The notes below the pieces were generated by a model that saw only the letters and a list, made by a program, of their open reading frames with translations, was not told the DNA's origin and made no database searches. Positions 16,730-24,863 of a DNA stretch of 33,027 bases are shown piece by piece (the first letter of the stretch is position 1; each line of letters begins with the position of its first letter). Location: NCBI GenBank assembly GCA_003215175.1, contig QCKS01000015.1:1-33027 (forward strand), written 5' to 3'. Position numbers and translations under genes: made by a program. Source of the stretch: Acidimicrobiales bacterium AG-410-I20. GTDB taxonomy: Bacteria > Actinomycetota > Acidimicrobiia > Acidimicrobiales > MedAcidi-G1.

Positions 16730-17677
16730 ATGACTAATTGGATGAGAGACCCACGAGACAGTGGGAATAGAAGTTTTGGACCGGCTTTTGGCGGTCCGCG
16801 TCGATCTTCACCTAATCGTAGAGGGGGTGGGCTTAGGGATTTACTTCAAGAGAGACGTGGCATTGTCATTATTGTGGTTATAGCTATTTTCTTTATTGTC
16901 GCTGCAATTGGTGCAAGTAATAGACCAAATTCAGAAGAAGGACAGCAAGACCTTTTGTCTGAAGTTCAAAGTGCGATGGTACAGGCTGGCCTTCCAACGG
17001 TTGAAGTTAGAGTCATAGATTGGACGGTCATCCTAGAGGGACGTGTACCAAGCAGTGACTTAAAGGAGGCTGCGGGAAGAGTGGCACAAGCTCAACCTGG
17101 CGTTGTTAGTGTTGACAACCGACTGATCATTCCTGAAGTAGTCGTAACTGAAATAGAAACTGAAGTTGTTCCGGAGTTACCAGCCGCTCTGAGTGACCTT
17201 TTACTACAGGCTCGTCTGAGCGAAGCCGCTGCTAGGTCACCTATTGAATTTGAAAGTGGTGGCGATCGAATCACCGAAGACTCTGCTTCAACTCTTGACC
17301 AAATCGCTAATTTCTTATCATCTAACCCAAATGTTCGAATTCAAATTATTGGACATACAGACAGCGATGGAGATGAGGTAGCGAATCTGAATCTATCTAC
17401 TCTCAGAGCTGAAGCAGTCCGATCACAGCTAGTCGCTCGAGGTATAGATCCTGAAAGGCTTCTAACACTCGGTTACGGAGAGTATGACCCTGTATCCGAC
17501 AACATCACACAAGAGGGAAAGAAAAGGAACCGACGTATTGAATTCATCGTTCTTCCAGAAGGAAACGAAGGCATAGAGCCTCCAACTACTACAACAGAAC
17601 CTCCAGCCACCACCACAACTGTCTTAGAAACTCCAACTACATCAACAGAGTCTTCTGAAACTACCTCAGAGTCTTAG
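16730..17677 (+). CDS. BON + OmpA-family envelope protein (OmpATb/ArfA-like)
   Basis: 315 residues. A Gly/Arg-rich cytoplasmic N-terminus is followed by one membrane helix (about 44-62, GIVIIVVIAIFFIVAAIGA), a BON-type segment (about 75-135, VEVRVIDWTVILEGRVPS), and an OmpA C-terminal peptidoglycan-binding domain (about 165-277). The latter contains IQIIGHTDSDGD, LSTLRAEAVRSQLVARGI and GKKRNRRIEFIV. A Thr/Pro/Glu-rich tail (about 283-315) resembles the low-complexity linkers of other exported proteins here. The architecture matches mycobacterial OmpATb/ArfA, so a cell-wall-associated role is likely. It is divergent from the HD-domain gene across about 90 bases that should hold both promoters. 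Confidence 0.88.
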   Translation: MTNWMRDPRDSGNRSFGPAFGGPRRSSPNRRGGGLRDLLQERRGIVIIVVIAIFFIVAAIGASNRPNSEEGQQDLLSEVQSAMVQAGLPTVEVRVIDWTVILEGRVPSSDLKEAAGRVAQAQPGVVSVDNRLIIPEVVVTEIETEVVPELPAALSDLLLQARLSEAAARSPIEFESGGDRITEDSASTLDQIANFLSSNPNVRIQIIGHTDSDGDEVANLNLSTLRAEAVRSQLVARGIDPERLLTLGYGEYDPVSDNITQEGKKRNRRIEFIVLPEGNEGIEPPTTTTEPPATTTTVLETPTTSTESSETTSES

Positions 17678-17700
17678 TATTTCACTTAGTAAAATTAGTT

Positions 17701-18603
17701 ATGGCAAAGAAATGGCGCGATCGAGTCACTGAGAACACCGTAGAACTCTTTAGTCACGCCCCAGATCCTTTAGAGAACACTTTTGACCATTTAGGAGATC
17801 CAGGACTTTTTGGTCCTGATTCCGTCACTTGGCTAGTTATGAGCGATGTTGCTTCTTTTATTGGTGGTATAAGAGCGCTAATCGTGCAAGCTGCTCATCC
17901 TGAAGTAGCTGCTGGGGTTAGCGATCACTCCCAGTATGAACAAGATCCGCTAGGGCGACTTTCACGAACAGCGTCCTACGTTACGGCAACAGCATATGGA
18001 TCAATGGCCGAAGTAAATCAATCAATTAGGGCTGTTCGATTCGCTCATCGGCCAGTATCAGGGATCTCTCATCGCGGAAAAGAATATTCAGCAGATAAAT
18101 CTGATCTCGCCGCTTGGGTTCATAACGCCTTGATTGACTCTTTTCTCACTGCATACCGCATATATGGTTCTCGCTCGATGACTCAAGCGGAAGCCGATAC
18201 TTACGTTCTAGAGCAAACTCGTCTTGGAGCCCTACTAGGAGCAGATCCTTTACCTTCTGATGCTAATTCTCTGTCTTGCTGGCTAGCTGAACATCCTCTG
18301 GTTGACACGTCTCCCGCCGGTAGCGAGGCCCGTAAATTTTTAGCTCGACCTCCCCTACCTTTATTTATCTTGGTCGCTTACAAAATTCTTTTTTATGCTG
18401 CTGCTGCCACTGTCCCACGCCAACTAAGAAAAGCTGTGGGAGTCCGAAATCTACCCGGTGCTCGTATCGGAGGGCATATTTTGATCAGAATCCTACGTTT
18501 TGCTCTTGGCTACTCGCCAGCATGGGGAGCTGCCTTGGATCGTTGTGACCAGCCACGCCCAGCAAAAGAACGAATAAGAGATACTTCGGGTACAACTAGA
18601 TAA
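17701..18603 (+). CDS. DUF2236 / MpaB-type oxygenase-family protein
   Basis: 300 residues. It contains the DUF2236 (ER-bound oxygenase mpaB/mpaB'/rubber oxygenase catalytic domain) pattern: GDPGLFGPDSVTWLVMSDV near the N-terminus, RALIVQAAHPEVAAGVSDHS, DPLGRLSRTASYVTATAYG, AVRFAHRPVSG and AWVHNALIDSFLTAY. The conserved His residues in AAHP, FAH and WVH are the likely heme or metal ligands known from latex-clearing protein relatives. The substrate in bacteria is generally unknown. A hydrophobic stretch near residue 222 may touch the membrane. It lies 23 bases after the OmpA-like gene, with a weak ribosome site, and just before an FAD oxidoreductase. Confidence 0.82.
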   Translation: MAKKWRDRVTENTVELFSHAPDPLENTFDHLGDPGLFGPDSVTWLVMSDVASFIGGIRALIVQAAHPEVAAGVSDHSQYEQDPLGRLSRTASYVTATAYGSMAEVNQSIRAVRFAHRPVSGISHRGKEYSADKSDLAAWVHNALIDSFLTAYRIYGSRSMTQAEADTYVLEQTRLGALLGADPLPSDANSLSCWLAEHPLVDTSPAGSEARKFLARPPLPLFILVAYKILFYAAAATVPRQLRKAVGVRNLPGARIGGHILIRILRFALGYSPAWGAALDRCDQPRPAKERIRDTSGTTR

Positions 18604-18631
18604 AGTCCTTAACAAGTAAACACAGGTAGAA

Positions 18632-19942
18632 ATGAATACCCAATCAAATCATATGACAGATGTAATCATTATCGGAGCCGGCGTAGTCGGAGCATCAATC
18701 GCTTTGGAGTTACAACGTTCGGGGCGATCAGTAACCGTTATTGATAAAGGTGAGTCTGTCGGTGGAGGCTCTACTAGCGCGAGTTCCGCTCTTATACGAT
18801 TCAACTACTCAACTCGTTCAGGCGTAGTTGCTGCTTGGGAATCTTTCCATAGGTGGAATGCATGGGAAGAGCACCTCGGATACGTAAACGGTCCGATAGC
18901 CCAATTTCATCCTCTGAGCATGCTTCTACTTGAGCCACCAGGGTTTGACCGTTCTTCTTACCTAAAACATTTCAACGAATTGGGAATACCATTTGAAGAG
19001 TTAGACGAAAAGAGTTTGTCTGATAACTACCCGATGTTTGATACTGGTCGTTTCTGGCCTCCCAGTCTGCCAAATGATGATCAGTTTTTTAAGAATTCTG
19101 AAGGGAAACTTGGCGGGTTCTTTGTTCCATACGGAGGGTTTATTGATGACCCTCAGTTAGCAGCTCAAAATCTTATGGACGCAGCACGTCATTTTGGTGC
19201 AAAAGTTTCTCTGCGAACCTCAGTAGTCGAAATCAAAAAAACAAAAAATAAGGTTTCTGGAGTCAAGTTAGAAAACGGTGAAGTTATTGAGTCTTCAATT
19301 GTCATTAACGCAGCTGGGCCATGGAGTTCACATATAAACGATTTGGCCGGAGTAAGTGAATTGATGGAGATGTCCACTAAAGCTATGCGGCAAGAAGTTC
19401 ACGCTATTCCAGCTCCTGCAGAATTTAACTTCACCAATACCCCAGTAATGATCGGCGATCTTGATTTAGGCTTCTACACAAGACCGCAGCCCGGTGGGAC
19501 TTTAATTGTTGGTGGAGTGGAAGCTGACTGTGATCCTGTTTTTTGGGTTGAAGATCCAGATGATGACTCTTTAAATCCGACAGTTGATAGTTGGGAAGCT
19601 TTGGTTTGGCGTCTTGCTAAGCGCATTCCTGGAGCTTCTGTTCCAAATAGACCAACAGGCCTAGCAAGTCATTACGACGTTACGCCTGATTGGACTCCGA
19701 TTTATGACCGAACTGATCTAGGAGGCTTTTATATCGCTTGTGGCACTAGCGGGAACCAATTTAAAAACGCTCCTCTAATCGGTCATTTAATGACTCAGTT
19801 AATATCCGCTTGTGAAGCTGGACATGATCATGACAATGATCCTGTTCAAGTGCTTTGCCCTATGGTCAATGAAATAGTTGATCTTGGAACTTTTTCACGA
19901 AACAGAAAACCAGTAGCCGGCACTGGCACAGTCTTAGGATAA
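18632..19942 (+). CDS. FAD-dependent oxidoreductase (DAO / sarcosine-oxidase-like)
   Basis: 436 residues with an N-terminal dinucleotide-binding fold, DVIIIGAGVVGASIALEL (GxGxxG), followed by an acidic strand end VTVIDKGE, then VINAAGPWSSHINDLAG in the middle and a C-terminal GFYIACGTSGNQFKNAP that closes the FAD site. This is the DAO family, which includes sarcosine/dimethylglycine dehydrogenases, glycerol-3-phosphate dehydrogenase and D-amino-acid oxidases. SASSALIRFNYST near residue 50 resembles sarcosine-oxidase-beta-like enzymes. No folate-binding GCV_T domain follows, so a demethylase role is not assured. An internal ATG eight codons downstream (NHMTDVIII) is an alternative start. A small lipoprotein gene starts 5 bases after its stop. 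Confidence 0.88.
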   Translation: MNTQSNHMTDVIIIGAGVVGASIALELQRSGRSVTVIDKGESVGGGSTSASSALIRFNYSTRSGVVAAWESFHRWNAWEEHLGYVNGPIAQFHPLSMLLLEPPGFDRSSYLKHFNELGIPFEELDEKSLSDNYPMFDTGRFWPPSLPNDDQFFKNSEGKLGGFFVPYGGFIDDPQLAAQNLMDAARHFGAKVSLRTSVVEIKKTKNKVSGVKLENGEVIESSIVINAAGPWSSHINDLAGVSELMEMSTKAMRQEVHAIPAPAEFNFTNTPVMIGDLDLGFYTRPQPGGTLIVGGVEADCDPVFWVEDPDDDSLNPTVDSWEALVWRLAKRIPGASVPNRPTGLASHYDVTPDWTPIYDRTDLGGFYIACGTSGNQFKNAPLIGHLMTQLISACEAGHDHDNDPVQVLCPMVNEIVDLGTFSRNRKPVAGTGTVLG

Positions 19943-19946
19943 AGAG

Positions 19947-20378
19947 TTGTTTTCAAAGAAACTGAGGGTAAAAGCAGTCGCTTTACTTTTACTGATTGCT
20001 GGAGGTTGTAGCTCTAGTTCCATTAGTCTCCCCCCCGACGTAACAACTGCTGCGGAAGGTTTAGCAGTTTTTTGCACTCTGTACCGCAACATTGAACTTA
20101 TTGACCACAACACTGGGAATGCTGATTTAAACCAGCGTTCTTGGAATCAACATCTCGGTTTAGCTCGTAATCTAATTAATTTAGCGCCTCGACAAATTCA
20201 AGGAGCAACATGGGATTACTTACACATTTTGGAAGTAAAAGCGTTACAAGTAAAACAACTAGGGTGGATCAATAGTTCAGAAATCCCAGTAGTAACTCAG
20301 AGAGCGTTGAATAGCCAACTCCGTCCGCTACTAACCGGCGCTGCTTCTTTGAATGCTTTCACAAACGCACAATGCTAA
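19947..20378 (+). CDS. Small predicted lipoprotein of unknown function
   Basis: 143 residues starting with TTG at 19947, the only start in this frame that retains the full signal peptide. A basic N-terminus, a hydrophobic stretch VALLLLIAGG and a Cys (about residue 21) followed by SSSS form a typical bacterial lipoprotein signal. The mature part is about 120 residues, helical by composition, with two further Cys residues, one in AVFCTLYRN and one at the very end. I do not recognise a family. It follows the FAD oxidoreductase by 5 bases and is probably co-transcribed. It is convergent with the paa operon. Confidence 0.65.
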   Translation: MFSKKLRVKAVALLLLIAGGCSSSSISLPPDVTTAAEGLAVFCTLYRNIELIDHNTGNADLNQRSWNQHLGLARNLINLAPRQIQGATWDYLHILEVKALQVKQLGWINSSEIPVVTQRALNSQLRPLLTGAASLNAFTNAQC

Positions 20379-20380
20379 AT

Positions 20381-20412
20381 ACTTGATCTACCAGACAGCT
20401 TTTGGATCAAGT
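20381..20412. other. Inverted repeat at convergent gene ends
   Basis: ACTTGATC (20381-20388) and GATCAAGT (20405-20412) form a perfect 8-bp stem with a 16-base loop, spanning the last codons and stop of paaC and lying just past the lipoprotein stop. The plus-strand side is followed by AAAAAG and the minus-strand side by ATTTAGC, so neither has a real U-tract. It may be a weak bidirectional terminator. Confidence 0.35.
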
Positions 20413-21137
20413 AAAAAGACTTCTCTTATTCTTCCAAACAAGTAATCAAAATCAGAATGCCTTTGGGTTCTATTTTCATTATCCGCTTGAATAAACAACC
20501 CTGAATCTAATACCCCAAATCTTTCTTCAAGTCGTGTGCGCCAAATCGGAAGCAGGTCAGAATATTTTCCTGAAACTACTCCACAAGAGATTGCCTCTTC
20601 TTCTCCAGGAATAGGAGAAAATAATCCAAGAACTTGAGGAACTACTACCTCCAAAGCATTCATCAAACGCAACTTGCTGTCAGGAACCATAAGCAAGTTC
20701 TCAACAAGTGCTTCAGCATGACGGCGATGATAAGTCTCTTCTTTTAAAGCCCGCTCGGAAATTGAAATTAATTCAGGTAGCGACGAATCACTAAAAAGCT
20801 CCCAACGTAGATCTTCCGCCATGTCATAACACCAATGTCTTATTAATGCCTCTTCCCACCTTCGGTGGGTTGATTCAACTAACTGGCAAGATCGCCATTC
20901 TTCAGATTTACGATTAAAAACGTAAGTATCAATGCCTGAAGGACATTCCAATATCAACGTATATAACATCAAAGCATGACCTAATTCATCTTGGCCAATA
21001 CTGGCAAAAGCCATATCTTCTTCCAAAAAAGGGGCTACTCCTATCCATTCGGTATGTTGCTGACCCATCAAATGTTCATCATCTGCAAAAGCCAGTAAAT
21101 ACTCTTTTACTGGAGGGGTAAGAACTGAATCATTCAT
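20388..21137 (-). CDS. paaC: 1,2-phenylacetyl-CoA epoxidase subunit PaaC
   Basis: 249 residues of the ferritin-like PaaC family, the structural partner of PaaA in the epoxidase that converts phenylacetyl-CoA to its ring-1,2-epoxide. Visible features are HTEWIGVAPFLEEDMAFASI near residue 30, QDELGHALMLY, and RALKEETYHRRHAEALVENL around residue 130. The DELGH and EETYH segments keep ExxH-type diiron ligand patterns. It is the last gene of the cluster and starts 8 bases inside the end of paaB. The subunit assignment is strengthened by the adjacent paaA, paaD and paaB. Confidence 0.9.
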   Translation of the reverse strand: MNDSVLTPPVKEYLLAFADDEHLMGQQHTEWIGVAPFLEEDMAFASIGQDELGHALMLYTLILECPSGIDTYVFNRKSEEWRSCQLVESTHRRWEEALIRHWCYDMAEDLRWELFSDSSLPELISISERALKEETYHRRHAEALVENLLMVPDSKLRLMNALEVVVPQVLGLFSPIPGEEEAISCGVVSGKYSDLLPIWRTRLEERFGVLDSGLFIQADNENRTQRHSDFDYLFGRIREVFLLDPKAVW

Positions 21138-21411
21138 TGTTTTTCTTGTTTCGTTGTAGCTTTCTCCAGCGCGCTACTCTTTCTCCGTCGTTATGGCGAT
21201 GTGGCTTATCTAAGTTTGAATCGATAAATCCTTCTTCGCTCACACAAATATTTTCTCGATTAACTAACCACATATGGGTACCTTCTGCGCGTCGCGCATA
21301 ATTCTCACGCGCTAGCACTAAAGCAAGTTCATCGGTTGCTGCTTCAATACTTCCTGCATGACGGAATTCTTCTTTTCCATCTGGTTTAAGAAAAACTTCA
21401 TAGACACGCAT
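21130..21411 (-). CDS. paaB: 1,2-phenylacetyl-CoA epoxidase subunit PaaB
   Basis: 93 residues, the normal size. It has the PaaB pattern: YEVFLKPDGKEEFRHAGSI, AATDELALVLARENYARR, then EGTHMWLVNRENI. PaaB is the small non-catalytic subunit that bridges PaaAC heterodimers in the epoxidase. It starts 2 bases after the paaD stop and overlaps paaC by 8 bases, so expression is coupled. Confidence 0.92.
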   Translation of the reverse strand: MRVYEVFLKPDGKEEFRHAGSIEAATDELALVLARENYARRAEGTHMWLVNRENICVSEEGFIDSNLDKPHRHNDGERVARWRKLQRNKKNNE

Positions 21412-21413
21412 AT

Positions 21414-21881
21414 TTAATCCCGGAGAACCTCTATAACTTCACGACAATTTCTACAAAGATGTATTGATCTACAGCGACTCGGACCAAAATGGGATTTCTT
21501 ATCTGTCATAGATTTGCATCTTGGGCATTCAACTCTTTCGTTTATTTGTACAGCAACAGTGAAATTTTCTGCAAGATCTTCTTTTGCCTTTGCTGTGATC
21601 CGATCTACAGTCCAGACCGGAGTGTTCAGCCACTGAACATCTACTTTTTTTACTCCCGGTACTCCTCTAACAACTTCCTCGATGTCTTGAGCGATAACAC
21701 CTAAAGCCGGACAACCAGAAAAAGTTGGTATGAGTTCTACTAACACTTCATAAGCCGTATTAATCTCTATATTTTCTAGTAAGCCTAAATCAACTATTGA
21801 AATCCCTGGGTACTCAGGGTCATTAACAGTATTTATCGCTGTATGAATATCCTGAATTGAAGTCGAATTATTTGATGTCAT
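21414..21881 (-). CDS. paaD: PaaD, epoxidase maturation protein (MIP18 family) with zinc-ribbon-like C-terminus
   Basis: 155 residues from the ATG at 21881, chosen because it forms an ATGA overlap with the paaA stop; the open frame extends upstream into paaA but without a better start. The N-terminal DUF59/MIP18 domain has VNDPEYPGISIVDLGLLENI and PTFSGCPALGVIAQDI, where the Cys is the conserved reactive residue of this family. The C-terminus holds Cys pairs ECPRCKS and LCRNCREV, typical of PaaD. It is thought to help Fe-S or metal assembly of the epoxidase. Its position between paaA and paaB departs from the usual paaABCDE order. Confidence 0.92.
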   Translation of the reverse strand: MTSNNSTSIQDIHTAINTVNDPEYPGISIVDLGLLENIEINTAYEVLVELIPTFSGCPALGVIAQDIEEVVRGVPGVKKVDVQWLNTPVWTVDRITAKAKEDLAENFTVAVQINERVECPRCKSMTDKKSHFGPSRCRSIHLCRNCREVIEVLRD

Positions 21882-22792
21882 GTCGCAACTTTTTCCAGAG
21901 CTTCGCGAACCCAACTTGACTTCTCCCAACTCTCTGACGCCTCAGAAATACGTCGAGCTGAATCAGGACCTCCCATAGCTAATGTCCGTTTTAAGGGCTC
22001 CCAGTCAATAGGGCCTATCTCCCACCGATTTTCTTCTTTATTCCATCTCAAGTCTGGGTCAGGAATAGTAAATCCATATCCTTGTAAAAGAGGCACGAAT
22101 TTCTGTATCCATCGATCACGTAGAACCTCATTTCTTTCAGATTTTATGTGCCAACGAAGTAGCAAATCATTCGGCTTTGAATCTGGTCCAAACAACTGAA
22201 GTGCGGGCCACCACCAATCATTTATTGAAGACTGGAACATGCTTCTTTGGATTTGTGTTCCCTCAGCAATCCGTAGTACAGATTCCTCTCCAAATCGGAG
22301 ATGAAAACCCTCTTCAGCAATGATTCTTTTAAGGATCCGTTTGTAAGGACCATAAGAACAGTTCTTGAAAACTGCCTGTTGACTTACAAGAGCTGCCGCG
22401 TCTACAAGAAAAGCTATCGCTACTTGGTCTCCCCAAGTTTTAGCTCGATAGTGAAATACATTATGAAATTTACTTTTACCAGCAAAGAGATCTCTCATCA
22501 TTTCTTGGCGTGTTTTTATTTGTAAATCTGCAGCAACCATGTACAAAAGATGAGCATGACCTATCTCATCTTGTGTTTTAGCTATTACAGACATTTTGTG
22601 ACGTAACCCAGGCGCTCTGGGTATCCAATCTCGTTCTGTTAAGCCACCCATGAGTTCGCTGTTCGCATGCATTTCTATGAAGTCAAAGACAGCCTGACGA
22701 TATTCTGTGGGCATTTCATCAACTGGTTCAACAATCCCGCCACTATCTAGAAAATTTTCAAAAGTTTCTAAAGAATCCCATGACCGGTTCAT
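21878..22792 (-). CDS. paaA: 1,2-phenylacetyl-CoA epoxidase catalytic subunit PaaA
   Basis: 304 residues of the diiron ferritin-like monooxygenase family. Diiron ligand segments are ANSELMGG (Glu46), IAKTQDEIGHAHLLY (Glu76, His79) and IIAEEGFHLRFGEE (Glu161, His164). FQSSINDWWWPALQLFGPDS is a characteristic PaaA block. It is the catalytic subunit that inserts one oxygen atom into the ring of phenylacetyl-CoA. AGGAG stands 7 bases before the ATG. It is the first gene of the A-D-B-C cluster, downstream of an A+T-rich divergent spacer shared with the LLM oxidoreductase. No CoA ligase (paaK) or reductase (paaE) is adjacent. Confidence 0.95.
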   Translation of the reverse strand: MNRSWDSLETFENFLDSGGIVEPVDEMPTEYRQAVFDFIEMHANSELMGGLTERDWIPRAPGLRHKMSVIAKTQDEIGHAHLLYMVAADLQIKTRQEMMRDLFAGKSKFHNVFHYRAKTWGDQVAIAFLVDAAALVSQQAVFKNCSYGPYKRILKRIIAEEGFHLRFGEESVLRIAEGTQIQRSMFQSSINDWWWPALQLFGPDSKPNDLLLRWHIKSERNEVLRDRWIQKFVPLLQGYGFTIPDPDLRWNKEENRWEIGPIDWEPLKRTLAMGGPDSARRISEASESWEKSSWVREALEKVAT

Positions 22793-22884
22793 ACTTATCT
22801 CCTAAATACAGTTTAGATTTAATTAAAGTTTTAATCAATTTTTCATTGTTCAACTTCTGGAAAACTGCACTTGAGAGTTAGGCT
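22793..22884. promoter_or_regulatory. A+T-rich divergent spacer between paaA and the LLM oxidoreductase
   Basis: These 92 bases separate two divergent genes and must contain both promoters unless longer transcripts exist. On the minus strand TTGAAC and TTGATT hexamers lie upstream of TAAACT, but the spacing to the ribosome site is too short to call a promoter with confidence. No clear operator palindrome is seen. Confidence 0.3.
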
Positions 22885-23868
22885 GTGACTATGACACAAC
22901 TTGGCTACCAAATCCCAAATTTCAATTATCCGAATGGCTCCAGAGAAACTCTTTTTGAAGATGTAGTTGCCCAAACTCTTGCTGCCGAAGCGAGCGGCTT
23001 TGACACTGTCTTCGTGATGGACCACTTCTACCAGTTACCAGGAATTGGAAATCCTGATGACTACATGCTTGAGTGCTATTCGCTATTAGCAGCACTTGCA
23101 GCAAGAACTTCAAAAATTCATCTCGGTTCACTAGTGACTGGCAATACTTATAGGAACCCTGCCTTTTTAGCGAAAACAATCACCACCCTTGATGTAATTT
23201 CAGGTGGCCGGGCCCTACTTGGTATCGGCGCTGGATGGTTTGAGTTGGAGCATGACGCTCTAGGTTTTGAGTTTGGGACTTTCACCGATCGATTCGAAAA
23301 GCTTGAAGAAGCTTTACAGATCATTCTTCCAATGCTGGAGGGGGAACGCCCAAGTTTTTCTGGAAAACACTACTCAGTTGTTGATGCAATAAACGAGCCC
23401 CAGCCCCTTCATAAAATCCCCGTAATGATCGGTGGCGGAGGTGAGAAAAAAACTCTTCGAATGGTGGCGCAATATGCGGACGAGTCCAATTTGATTTGTA
23501 ATCGTGAAGAAATACCTAGAAAACTAGAAGTCCTAGAAGAGCATTGTGGCCGACTAGGTCGTGATAGAAACGAGATTTGCGTTTCTTGGCTTGGATTCTT
23601 GGGCATTGCTCCCACCGAGGAAGCTGCCGAGGTAGTTAGAAAAGAGTATTGGCAATCTAAAGGTATTGATTGGGATGCTGCTGATGATGACTTTAAAGCC
23701 ATGCTTACTTCGAGGATGGTTTTTGGTGGTCCCGATCAAGTAAAAGAGCAGATCCAAGGACTAATTGATCTCGGTTTAGACGGATTGACCTTAAATATGA
23801 TTCCCAATGGACATGATGCAGAGATGGTTGCACTGGCCGGAGAAACACTGGCTCCTTTATTTAAATAG
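22885..23868 (+). CDS. LLM-class flavin-dependent (probably F420) oxidoreductase
   Basis: 327 residues of the luciferase-like monooxygenase TIM-barrel family. Motifs are QTLAAEASGFDTVFVMDHFYQ near residue 30, IHLGSLVTGNTYRNPAFLAK, TLDVISGGRALLGIGAGWFE and KIPVMIGGGGEKKTL. The pattern is that of the F420-dependent TIGR03560-like group, common in actinobacteria. The substrate is unknown. The start could be GTG at 22885 or the ATG two codons later. Its TAG stop shares a base with the GTG start of the DUF167 gene, so they are coupled. It is divergent from paaA, but a role in phenylacetate breakdown is only a guess. Confidence 0.88.
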   Translation: MTMTQLGYQIPNFNYPNGSRETLFEDVVAQTLAAEASGFDTVFVMDHFYQLPGIGNPDDYMLECYSLLAALAARTSKIHLGSLVTGNTYRNPAFLAKTITTLDVISGGRALLGIGAGWFELEHDALGFEFGTFTDRFEKLEEALQIILPMLEGERPSFSGKHYSVVDAINEPQPLHKIPVMIGGGGEKKTLRMVAQYADESNLICNREEIPRKLEVLEEHCGRLGRDRNEICVSWLGFLGIAPTEEAAEVVRKEYWQSKGIDWDAADDDFKAMLTSRMVFGGPDQVKEQIQGLIDLGLDGLTLNMIPNGHDAEMVALAGETLAPLFK

Positions 23869-24140
23869 TGCCACAAAGAGATTTCTGTAATTTAGAAGCA
23901 TTTGTTTCTCCAAGAGCTAGTCGGAGCGGCGTTCTTTATAACCATGGGATTATCAAAATCAGAGTTAATGAAGCTCCAGTAAACGGCCGTGCCACAGAGG
24001 CAGCATGTAGAGAATTAGCTAAAGCGCTTGGCATAAAGCGGTCGCAGGTCTCTACTTCGGCGGGGTCAAAAGCTCGTACAAAAAGGTTTCATGTAGAAGG
24101 ACTCAGCGAGCTTGAAGCCCTGTCTCGTCTCGGTAGATAG
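23868..24140 (+). CDS. DUF167 / YggU-family small protein
   Basis: 90 residues with the DUF167 hallmarks: FVSPRASRSGV at the start, then IKIRVNEAPVNGRATEAACRELAKALGI and the SAGSKARTKRFHVEGL block near the C-terminus. The molecular role of this widespread family is not established. The GTG start overlaps the preceding stop codon by one base (TAGTG). Its last 38 bases overlap the convergent DUF2071 gene. Confidence 0.88.
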   Translation: MPQRDFCNLEAFVSPRASRSGVLYNHGIIKIRVNEAPVNGRATEAACRELAKALGIKRSQVSTSAGSKARTKRFHVEGLSELEALSRLGR

Positions 24141-24861
24141 AAGGACTCAATTTCTTTGGTAATCCTATCCTTACTGGCACTCCTGGTGAATACATCGCAT
24201 GGGGTTCTCCAACGGGTTTGGGCAGACCAGCAGCTTCAATGAACTCATCTTTAAGATGATGCAATTTGGCTTTATACAAAGGCCAAGGCGGGTGGTCAAT
24301 AGGCGCCCATATGAAATTCTTTGTTGGGGATTGTGCAATCAAACCCCAACGTGCTGTTAAAAACCGTTCTAAATTGCCATCGGTTTTTTCTTGTTTTTCA
24401 ATAACGATGTTTGATTGAAGATCTCGAGTAGGCCATCTTCGCATAGCTTTAGTTGCAACATAATTTCCAACGCTGGTATGGCTAACTTTTCCATAGCAAT
24501 ACGGAATTTTATAAACAGTTCTTGCGGTTAAGGTTGGGATGATCTTGTTTATGTCTAAGGAGAAAAACCATACTCCCGACTTTTCACCGCATCTAACGTA
24601 TGTCCGAACATTAACCTCGGGGAAAGACCCAACATGGGGCAATGGATGCATCATTGGAAATCCTAGATCGTTCATTTGAAAAGGAATCAAGCCAACCCAT
24701 GCATCTCCGTCAAACGTTTCAACTTCAATTCCTTTAGGAAGTAGCCTCGCAACAGTATCTACTGGATACCGCCAGTGAAGAAAAACAAGATCTATCCAAT
24801 TTTGAACCATTACTGCCCTTTTAATTTTTACTGGGCAAGAATTTGAAAGAAGTTGACTCAT
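24103..24861 (-). CDS. DUF2071 / YqjF-like protein
   Basis: 252 residues from the ATG at 24861, two bases after the stop of the upstream membrane-protein gene; the open frame continues upstream but overlaps that gene. DUF2071 features are visible: WIDLVFLHWRYPVDTVARLLPKGIEVETFDGDAWVGLIPF, EVNVRTYVRC and GVWFFSLDIN, with RWGLIAQ later. The fold is related to acetoacetate-decarboxylase-like proteins, but no activity is firmly known. Together with the membrane protein it forms a small minus-strand unit divergent from a photolyase gene. The 38-base convergent overlap with DUF167 is unusual but both proteins look intact. Confidence 0.85.
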   Translation of the reverse strand: MSQLLSNSCPVKIKRAVMVQNWIDLVFLHWRYPVDTVARLLPKGIEVETFDGDAWVGLIPFQMNDLGFPMMHPLPHVGSFPEVNVRTYVRCGEKSGVWFFSLDINKIIPTLTARTVYKIPYCYGKVSHTSVGNYVATKAMRRWPTRDLQSNIVIEKQEKTDGNLERFLTARWGLIAQSPTKNFIWAPIDHPPWPLYKAKLHHLKDEFIEAAGLPKPVGEPHAMYSPGVPVRIGLPKKLSPSIYRDETGLQAR

Positions 24862-24863
24862 TG

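Noticed and set aside
20381-20412. Inverted repeat as an intrinsic terminator
   Set aside because: The stem is perfect but there is no U-tract on either strand and the loop is long; kept only as a low-confidence structural feature.
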